Part shown: in pieces, positions 50,290 through 56,692 of the stretch | Numbering within the stretch: the stretch's first letter is position 1 | Layout of the letters: the number at the start of each line of letters is the position of its first letter | Assembly: GCA_905236165.1 (NCBI GenBank) | Contig: CAJOOC010000033.1 | Span: 1-61,517 of the forward strand | Direction: 5' to 3' | Length of the DNA stretch: 61,517 nt | From: an uncultured Prevotella sp. | GTDB lineage: Bacteria > Bacteroidota > Bacteroidia > Bacteroidales > Bacteroidaceae | Made by a program: the position numbers and the translations under genes | Notes under the pieces: generated by a model | What the model was told of the DNA's origin: nothing | The model's database searches: none | The model's input: the letters and a program-made list of their open reading frames with translations, nothing else

Positions 50290-50517
50290 CATTTGGTTCT
50301 CCGGGGATGCCGAGATGTTGATTGAGGCTGACTGGAGCTAAGATGGGAATGCAGTGTGAGTCTGCAACATTACCCGATGCTGTGAGTCCTTTCTTCAGGA
50401 CATCCGCTATGGTCACTGGCCGTTTTATTGGAATGGGAACGTTAACGTTAACGTGAACGGACGAAGGCTGGGAAGACCGGATGTTACTTCTAAGGATGAA
50501 GTCAGAAGACCTGCCAT
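50290..50517 (+). promoter_or_regulatory. Cobalamin (B12) riboswitch
   Basis: The conserved blocks of the cobalamin aptamer appear in order: GGTTCTCC near 50295, GCTAAGATGGGAATGCAGTG, GAGTCTGCAAC, CCCGATGCTGTGA, GGTCACTG (about 50411), GGCTGGGAAGACC (50466-50478) and the terminal AAGTCAGAAGACCTGCC (50499-50515). A promoter is placed immediately upstream and a terminator-like hairpin immediately downstream. The peripheral arm after GGTCACTGGC holds a run of AACGNN hexamers (50438-50460), outside the conserved core. It presumably lowers expression of the downstream genes when adenosylcobalamin is plentiful. Confidence 0.92.
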
Positions 50518-50545
50518 TTGTACCTCTGTCGACCTAACGGTAGGT

Positions 50546-50586
50546 GATGTGTGCCTGCGGGACTACGGGCACGTACATCGTTTTTA
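50546..50586 (+). terminator. Expression-platform hairpin of the riboswitch
   Basis: GATGTGTGCC pairs with GGGCACGTACATC (two-base bulge) around TGCGGGACTAC, followed by GTTTTTA. It may end transcription when the riboswitch is bound; action on translation is an alternative. Confidence 0.6.
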
Positions 50587-50587
50587 T

Positions 50588-51034
50588 ATGATTAAGTGTA
50601 ACTCTTGCTGCATGAGCCTGCCGCAGACACATTGCGTGTTGAGCGGGGGGAATGAGCGGCGTTTAATGCGTTTTTTCATGGAACAGTATCACATTGCATA
50701 CGTACGTTTTATTGAGAGTATGAGAGAGTTTAAGAGTTGTCTGAACGACCTGAGAGGTCTCTCGGGCCTGGGACGTGGCGCTGGAGAGCGCATCATGGAG
50801 CTGGCTGGTATGGCCGATGCCGCTATTGCCGTGGCTGAGCAGGAGACGTTCCTCCCGAGCAACGACCTGCTGCAGGTGACGAACGGCCTGCTGAGGATGA
50901 GGCAGGAGCTGAGACAACCCTTGGAACTCCAGATTCTGAGGAAGGCCCAGAGGATGCTTCACGGCGCTGCCGATGCGATGATGGATATTACGAACGATGC
51001 TGATGTGATGTCGGTTAAGGAACTGACGAGGTAA
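50588..51034 (+). CDS. Unknown helical protein between B12 riboswitch and carboxylase genes
   Basis: An unrecognised protein of up to 148 aa. The open frame extends back into the riboswitch (50453), which is rejected. Candidate starts are ATG 50588 (just after the terminator hairpin), 50666 and 50678. The region from YVRFIESMREFKSCLNDLRG onward is amphipathic helix, with GLGRGAGERIMELAGMADAAI and a C-terminal MMDITNDADVMSVKELT. There is no signal peptide or membrane segment. It lies 68 bp before the biotin carboxylase gene, so it is probably in the same operon and may help assemble or regulate the carboxylase, but this is guesswork from position. Confidence 0.55.
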   Translation: MIKCNSCCMSLPQTHCVLSGGNERRLMRFFMEQYHIAYVRFIESMREFKSCLNDLRGLSGLGRGAGERIMELAGMADAAIAVAEQETFLPSNDLLQVTNGLLRMRQELRQPLELQILRKAQRMLHGAADAMMDITNDADVMSVKELTR

Positions 51035-51102
51035 TTAACAATTATAGATAGAAGATTGAAAATTGAAAATTATTAATTGAGTGTAAAGATTTATTCAGGA
51101 TA

Positions 51103-52617
51103 ATGATTAGGAAGATATTAATAGCGAATCGTGGCGAGATTGCCTTGCGTGTGATGCGCAGCTGCTATGAGATGGGCATCAGGAGCGTTGCCGTCTACAG
51201 TACTGCCGACCGTACGTCGCGTCACGTTCTCTTTGCCAATGAGGCAGAGTGTATAGGAGGTGCTGCCAGCAGCGACAGCTACCTTAACATAGACCATATC
51301 ATTGAGGCAGCTAAGAAGCACGGCGCGGATGCTATCCATCCGGGCTATGGCTTCTTGAGCGAGAATGCCGACTTTGCGCGCCGCTGCGAGCAGGAGGGCA
51401 TCACGTTTATCGGTCCGCGCCCCGAGACGATGGAGGAGATGGGCGACAAGATTAGTGCCAGGAAGAAGATGATTGAGGCCGGTGTGCCCGTTGTTCCCGG
51501 CACGGAAAAGCCCCTGAAGAGTGCCGACGAGGCTGTGGAGGTGGCCAGGAAGATGGGCTTCCCCGTGATGTTGAAAGCCTCTATGGGAGGTGGCGGCAAA
51601 GGCATGCGCCTTATCACCAGGGAGGAAGACGTGAAAGAGATGTATGAGGCCGCGCGAAGCGAGGCGATGTCGGGCTTCGGCGATGATACGGTGTATATAG
51701 AGAAGTTCGTGGAGGAACCCCACCATATAGAGTTTCAGGTGCTTGGCGACAAGCACGGCAACGTGGTGCACCTCTTCGACCGCGAATGTTCCGTGCAGCG
51801 CAGGCATCAGAAGATTGTTGAGGAGTCGCCATCGCCCTTCGTGGACTATAACCTCAGGATGGAGATGGGTGCAAAGGCCGTTGCTGCGGCTAAGGCCGTA
51901 GGATATGTTGGTGCCGGAACGATAGAGTTCCTGGTGGACAAGTACCACCATTTCTATTTCCTTGAGATGAACACGCGCCTGCAGGTGGAGCACCCCATCA
52001 CGGAGGAGGTGGTGGGCGTTGACCTGGTGAAGGAGCAGATACGTATTGCCAACGGTGAGCCTCTACGCTTCAGGCAGGAGGACCTCAGGCAGCACGGCCA
52101 CGCTATCGAGTGCCGCATCTGTGCCGAGGACACAGAGCACGACTTCATGCCCTCGCCGGGAGTGATACAGCAGCTGACGGTGCCACAGGGCATCGGCACC
52201 AGAGTCGATTCGCATTGCTATGAGGGATATGAGATACCGATGCACTACGACCCCATGATAGGCAAGCTCATAGTATGGGCCACGACAAGGGAGTATGCCA
52301 TTGAGAGAATGAGGCGTGTGCTGTATGAATATAAGATTACGGGTTTGACGACAAATATACGCTATCTGCGCAGAATTATTGATGTGCCCGATTTCAAGAA
52401 CGGCGACTATAACACCTATTTCATAGAGCGCAACCAGGAACGCCTGAAGCCACGCAGCGGGTTTAAGAACGACTCGGAGCCCATGGCCGTCATTGCGGCT
52501 TACATAGACTATCTGATGAACGTGGAGGAGAACCAGCCCCATGGAGTAGGTGAAGACAGCACGGCCATCTCAAGATGGCGAGCCTTCGGACTGCAGAAGG
52601 GTGTGCTGAGGGTGTAG
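51103..52617 (+). CDS. Biotin carboxylase subunit (propionyl/acetyl-CoA carboxylase type)
   Basis: A 504-aa ATP-grasp enzyme that carboxylates biotin with ATP and bicarbonate. It has KILIANRGEIALRVMRSCYE, the HPGYGFLSENADFA block, ATP loop MGGGGKGMRL, ECSVQRRHQKIVEESPS and EMNTRLQVEHPITEEVVG. It is longer at the C-terminus than bacterial AccC (about 450 aa) but has no fused biotin domain; the carrier is the next gene. With the carboxyltransferase encoded at 53256 it forms a three-part acyl-CoA carboxylase, most likely for propionyl-CoA. Confidence 0.94.
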   Translation: MIRKILIANRGEIALRVMRSCYEMGIRSVAVYSTADRTSRHVLFANEAECIGGAASSDSYLNIDHIIEAAKKHGADAIHPGYGFLSENADFARRCEQEGITFIGPRPETMEEMGDKISARKKMIEAGVPVVPGTEKPLKSADEAVEVARKMGFPVMLKASMGGGGKGMRLITREEDVKEMYEAARSEAMSGFGDDTVYIEKFVEEPHHIEFQVLGDKHGNVVHLFDRECSVQRRHQKIVEESPSPFVDYNLRMEMGAKAVAAAKAVGYVGAGTIEFLVDKYHHFYFLEMNTRLQVEHPITEEVVGVDLVKEQIRIANGEPLRFRQEDLRQHGHAIECRICAEDTEHDFMPSPGVIQQLTVPQGIGTRVDSHCYEGYEIPMHYDPMIGKLIVWATTREYAIERMRRVLYEYKITGLTTNIRYLRRIIDVPDFKNGDYNTYFIERNQERLKPRSGFKNDSEPMAVIAAYIDYLMNVEENQPHGVGEDSTAISRWRAFGLQKGVLRV

Positions 52618-52649
52618 AGATAAAGCCGCAGCCCGATTGAAGATTGAAA

Positions 52650-53186
52650 ATGGAGATACAAGTAGGAAATAAGATGATGGAAGTGACCTTGCTGAGCAAG
52701 GAGGGCAACCACGTTAAGGTGGCCCTCGATGGCAAGGTGTATGATGTGGATGTGTGCATGCTTGAGAATAATGTGTGCTCTATCATCCATAAGGGCAATT
52801 CATATAACGCCGAGCTCACCCGCGAGCACGACGGCAAGCACTATCGCGTGAACCTTAACTATTCCGTCTACGATGTTGACATGCTCGACTCGCAGGCCAA
52901 GTACATGCGTATGCGTCGTAATAAGGATGCCGGCTCAGGCAATCAGGCCGATACCGTTGCTGCCCCGATGCCCTGCAAGATTGTGAAGGTGTTCGTGAAG
53001 CCTGGCGACAATCTCTGCGCCGGTGACTCGCTGCTGACGATGGAGGCCATGAAGATGCAGACGAACTACAAGGTGGCCGAAGACTGCACCGTGAAGGAGG
53101 TACTGGTGAACGATGGCGACAGTGTGATGGCTAACCAGGTGATGGTGAGATTGAACATTGAAAGCCCCACACCGCCCCTTCCCTAA
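52650..53186 (+). CDS. Biotin carboxyl carrier protein
   Basis: A 178-aa carrier. The biotinylated lysine lies in the canonical TMEAMKMQTNY. The lipoyl/biotin domain (residues about 100-175) begins AAPMPCKIVKVFVKPGDNLC. The first 90 residues have two repeated beta segments (GKVYDVDVCML, NYSVYDVDML), perhaps a docking module for the carboxylase. ATG 52650 is preferred over a TTG two codons earlier. It links the biotin carboxylase and carboxyltransferase subunits. Confidence 0.93.
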   Translation: MEIQVGNKMMEVTLLSKEGNHVKVALDGKVYDVDVCMLENNVCSIIHKGNSYNAELTREHDGKHYRVNLNYSVYDVDMLDSQAKYMRMRRNKDAGSGNQADTVAAPMPCKIVKVFVKPGDNLCAGDSLLTMEAMKMQTNYKVAEDCTVKEVLVNDGDSVMANQVMVRLNIESPTPPLP

Positions 53187-53255
53187 GGGAGGGAGTAGCT
53201 GGCGCTTGATTATGTATTTAAAGATTAAAGCTTAAAACTTAAAGCTTAAAGAAAA

Positions 53256-54692
53256 ATGAAACTTACAGCAAGAGAAAGAATAGAAACATTGCTCGACAAG
53301 GGTACGTTTGTAGAGCTCGATAAACACGTGATGCACCGTTGCACGGACTTCGGAATGGAGGAGAAGCGCTTTGAGGGCGACGGTGTTATCAGCGGATACG
53401 GAAAGATTGACGGACGCATAGTGTTCGTCTATGCCTTTGACTTCGCCGTGCTGGGCGGCTCGCTTAGCGCTGCCAACGCTCAGAAGATAGCGAAGGTGCA
53501 GGATCTGGCCCTGAAGAACGGCGCTCCCATCATTGGTCTGAACGACTCTGGTGGTGCCAGGATACAGGAGGGGGTGGAGTCGCTGACGGGATTCGCACAT
53601 ATCTTCAGAAGAAACGTGATGGCCAGTGGTGTGATACCACAGATTTCGGCTATCATGGGCCCCTGTGCCGGAGGATCGTGCTATTCACCGGCCCTGACCG
53701 ACTTTATCCTGATGGTTAAGGGGCAGAGTCAGATGTTCGTTACCGGCCCCAATGTGGTGAAGGCCGTTACCAACGAGGATGTGGACAAGGAGACGCTGGG
53801 CGGTGCTATGACCCACAACAGCGTTAGCGGAGTGTCGCACTTCATCTGTGACGATGACGAGGAGACGCTCATGACCATTCGCGAACTCATCGGCTTCATT
53901 CCCTCGAACAATATGGAGGATGCCCCTGCACGCAGCGTGACCGACGAGGTGACACGCGTATGTCATGAACTGGACGAAGTAGTGCCAGCCGACCCCAATA
54001 TCCCTTACGACATACGCAACATCATCGAGCCCATTTGCGACCAGCAGTATTTCTTCGAGATACAGTCCGAATATGCCAAGAATATCGTTGTAGGCTTCGG
54101 ACGCATGGCAGGCAGGACGGTGGGCTTCGTAGCCAACCAACCCAACCACCTGGCAGGGTCGCTCGACATCGATGCCTCTGACAAGGCGGCACGCTTCATA
54201 CGTTTCTGCGACTGCTTCAACATACCCCTTGTGGCCGTTGAGGACGTGCCCGGATTCCTCCCAGGCGTTGACCAGGAGCATCACGGCATTATCCGCCATG
54301 GTGCAAAGATAGTGTATGCCTTTGCCGAGGCTACGGTGCCAAAGGTGACGCTTATCACAAGAAAGGCCTACGGAGGCGCTTATATCGTGATGAACTCAAA
54401 ATGCATCGGTGCAGACATCAACCTGGCATATCCTACCGCCGAGATTGCGGTGATGGGAGCAGAGGGAGCATGCAACATCCTCTACAGGAAGGAAAGCGAG
54501 GAGCAGCGCAAGCAGCGCATCATGGAGTATCGCGAGAAGTTTGCCAACCCGATGCCTGCAGCACGACTGGGGTATATCGACGAGATAATAGAGCCCTGCG
54601 ACACCAGGCTGAAACTTATTCAGGCTCTGGAGATGAGCCGTAACAAGAATCAGAGTAATCCACCGAAGAAACATGGCAATATGCCATTGTAG
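53256..54692 (+). CDS. Acyl-CoA carboxyltransferase beta subunit (propionyl-CoA carboxylase, PccB/MmdA family)
   Basis: A 478-aa carboxyltransferase with two crotonase-like halves. Hallmarks are GAPIIGLNDSGGARIQEGVE, IMGPCAGGSCYSPALTDF, the second oxyanion site PGFLPGVDQEHHGIIRHGAK and RKAYGGAYIVMNSK. It moves CO2 from biotin to propionyl-CoA, giving methylmalonyl-CoA, the substrate of B12-dependent mutase. The protein starts MKLTARERIETLLDKG; relatives usually have about 35 further residues before TARER. Upstream in frame there is a stop and then AGCTTAA micro-repeats, so the N-terminus appears shortened. A terminator follows. Confidence 0.92.
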   Translation: MKLTARERIETLLDKGTFVELDKHVMHRCTDFGMEEKRFEGDGVISGYGKIDGRIVFVYAFDFAVLGGSLSAANAQKIAKVQDLALKNGAPIIGLNDSGGARIQEGVESLTGFAHIFRRNVMASGVIPQISAIMGPCAGGSCYSPALTDFILMVKGQSQMFVTGPNVVKAVTNEDVDKETLGGAMTHNSVSGVSHFICDDDEETLMTIRELIGFIPSNNMEDAPARSVTDEVTRVCHELDEVVPADPNIPYDIRNIIEPICDQQYFFEIQSEYAKNIVVGFGRMAGRTVGFVANQPNHLAGSLDIDASDKAARFIRFCDCFNIPLVAVEDVPGFLPGVDQEHHGIIRHGAKIVYAFAEATVPKVTLITRKAYGGAYIVMNSKCIGADINLAYPTAEIAVMGAEGACNILYRKESEEQRKQRIMEYREKFANPMPAARLGYIDEIIEPCDTRLKLIQALEMSRNKNQSNPPKKHGNMPL

Positions 54693-54702
54693 AGATATAA
54701 AG

Positions 54703-54738
54703 AAGGCCACCATAAAAAACGTGGACTGGCCGCCTTTT
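54703..54738 (+). terminator. Terminator after the carboxylase operon
   Basis: AAGGCCAC pairs with GTGG-ACT-GGCCGCCTT in a stem with a bulge, followed by seven T. Located 10 bp after the carboxyltransferase stop. Confidence 0.8.
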
Positions 54739-54760
54739 TTTGTATTGTAATAGAATGCGA

Positions 54761-54795
54761 AGCATCCTGACTGTGAAGCCGGGATGCTTTTTTTG
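54761..54795 (+). terminator. Second terminator-like hairpin
   Basis: AGCATCC and GGATGCT, with a 14-nt loop, followed by seven T. It stands in tandem with the preceding terminator. Confidence 0.7.
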
Positions 54796-54805
54796 TGGCA
54801 GTTAG

Positions 54806-54836
54806 TTGGTAGATAGAAAAAAAAGTGTTAACTTTG
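54806..54836 (+). promoter_or_regulatory. Promoter of the PIN-domain gene
   Basis: TTG (54806-54808), 20 bp, TAACTTTG (54829-54836). The leader of about 120 nt contains a hexamer run (54844-54870) and a CCCTCCC...GAGGG repeat (54894-54935). Confidence 0.8.
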
Positions 54837-54965
54837 CAGGTTGTTACGCTAACGATGGCGTAAACGATTATCAACGCCCCCTGTCCGGCTCCACTACAAC
54901 CCTCCCAAGGAGAGAGGGAAGAGGGTGGGGAGTAAATAACGGAAACGGGCATTAAACAGAAAATA

Positions 54966-56603
54966 ATGAGAACAAAAAAGACGACAACAGAGGCATCCGT
55001 GATGGAGGCAGCTGCAGTAGCCGAGAAGACTACTAAGAGAACTGCTACGAAGAGGACCTCTACAAAGAAACCAACATTGGCAAAGAAGACTGCCACCAGT
55101 ACACGCAAGACACGAACCACAAAGAAGGCAGAGCAGCCTCAGACGGAGCAGCCTCAGGCAGAGCTTATTGAGCAGACCGTGCAGCAACAGGAACAGCCTC
55201 AGGCAACTGCGGAGGACACCGTGCCCGTAGCCACAGGGGAGAAGACTGAGGCACAGCCCATGCCGCAGCCCAAGCAGGAGCAGCCCGCTCCACAGGCAGA
55301 GGCTCCCAAGCAGGAGCAGCCCGCTCCGCAGACAGAGGCTCCCAAGCAGCATAAGCCTCAGGAACAGCCTAAGCAGCCCAAGCCACAGGAGATTCCGGCA
55401 TTGCCAAGGATGACCATCAGCAACATCGTAGACCTCACGCAGGCTCCGCAGCGCAGCATAGTGCTCAACGACCAGCAAATCCAACAGCTGACGCTCGAGG
55501 AAGTGGAGAAGAGACGCCTGTTCCTGCAGGAGGCATTGTGCAATGTGCTTGACTATGATGTAGTTATCAGCGATACGAATATATGGTTAGAGCTGCTCCT
55601 CTCCAATTATCAGGGCGGCGGTAGCGCCAATGCCCGCCTGGCCTTTGAAAGGCAGCTGGACTTCATCTCGAAGATGATGAAGCGCCGCGGCGGAAAGTTC
55701 GTCATCATGGGCGAGACATACGAGGAGATAGACCGCTTCGCAACGATACAGGACCCTGTGAACCACAAGGAGGCCGACTTCTCCGACCCCGTGGTGTGTC
55801 TAAACACGGCAGCACGCCTGGCCAAGCGACTAATCCTCTCACAGCAGCGCGAGAACCGCCTAAGGATTGAGGGCATCAGCTCGGAGAGCCATCATGCCGC
55901 CTTTGCCGATCCCGCCATCGTGCGACGCGTGGTGGAGCTCTTCGCAAGCGGAAAGAAGGTGCTCCTCATCACCAACGATGCCAGCGTGGCCATACGCTCC
56001 ATAGCGCTCTGCGATGACCTGCAGCGCATCAACAACGTCAGCGACGAGGAATGGGACAATACCTACGCCCTGGTGCGCCCTATGGCATTCACCTTCGAAG
56101 ACCTCAGGCTGCTTGACAACTATACCAAACAGTACCACTACATACACGTGGCGGCAGGCCTGGCATGGATGAGCGACGTGAAGCCTATGGAGAAGCGCCC
56201 CGCAGCAGAGCCTCTCGTGCTGTCGGAGCAGGCCTTCAGGCCAGGCGACAGACATCGAGGCGACAACCTCTTCGTGAAGCTTGACGAGCAGGGCAACACC
56301 AGCCTCTCGGCACAGCAGCCCGCGCAGCGCCAGACCCAGAAGAAGAAACAGCAGCAGAACAAGGGTAAGAACCAGTCGGCACAGAAGGCACAGACACCTG
56401 CAGCGCCTGTGGCCGAGGAGGCAGCCGACAACAGCCATAGCCAGCCAGAGCAGATCAATGCCGCTCGGACCACGCCTGCTGCACCTGCCACACCTGCAGC
56501 CAACCCCGAGCCCGCTCCTCAGCCGGCACCTCAGGCAACACCTTCTGCGGGCAAGAAGTCAAGAAGCCCCAGAAAGCGCCCCGCAGCAAAGAAGCAAGCC
56601 TAA
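54966..56603 (+). CDS. PIN-domain protein with histone H1-like basic tails
   Basis: A 545-aa protein of unusual build. Residues 1-55 are Lys/Thr/Ala-rich like histone H1 (KRTATKRTSTKKPTLAKKTA). Residues 55-145 are a Gln/Pro/Glu-rich linker with repeated PKQEQPAPQ-EA. Residues about 195-385 form a PIN-like nuclease fold: VVISDTNIWLELL (first acidic residue), VIMGETYEEIDRF and LLITNDASVAIRS. The last 130 residues are again Gln/Ala/Pro-rich and end in PRKRPAAKKQA. PIN domains cut RNA or DNA; the tails would bind nucleic acid. It is a single gene with its own promoter. I know no named family with this architecture. Confidence 0.75.
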   Translation: MRTKKTTTEASVMEAAAVAEKTTKRTATKRTSTKKPTLAKKTATSTRKTRTTKKAEQPQTEQPQAELIEQTVQQQEQPQATAEDTVPVATGEKTEAQPMPQPKQEQPAPQAEAPKQEQPAPQTEAPKQHKPQEQPKQPKPQEIPALPRMTISNIVDLTQAPQRSIVLNDQQIQQLTLEEVEKRRLFLQEALCNVLDYDVVISDTNIWLELLLSNYQGGGSANARLAFERQLDFISKMMKRRGGKFVIMGETYEEIDRFATIQDPVNHKEADFSDPVVCLNTAARLAKRLILSQQRENRLRIEGISSESHHAAFADPAIVRRVVELFASGKKVLLITNDASVAIRSIALCDDLQRINNVSDEEWDNTYALVRPMAFTFEDLRLLDNYTKQYHYIHVAAGLAWMSDVKPMEKRPAAEPLVLSEQAFRPGDRHRGDNLFVKLDEQGNTSLSAQQPAQRQTQKKKQQQNKGKNQSAQKAQTPAAPVAEEAADNSHSQPEQINAARTTPAAPATPAANPEPAPQPAPQATPSAGKKSRSPRKRPAAKKQA

Positions 56604-56692
56604 CAACAACGAAACTATGGTGTCCGACGGTTCCCCCGTCGGATACTACCAAAATAACTTACAGACTAACTAACTTACTTACTGTTTAACCA

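Noticed and set aside
50453..50587. N-terminal extension of the unknown protein upstream of biotin carboxylase
   Set aside because: The bases form the 3' part of the cobalamin riboswitch and its terminator hairpin, so translation from here is unlikely.
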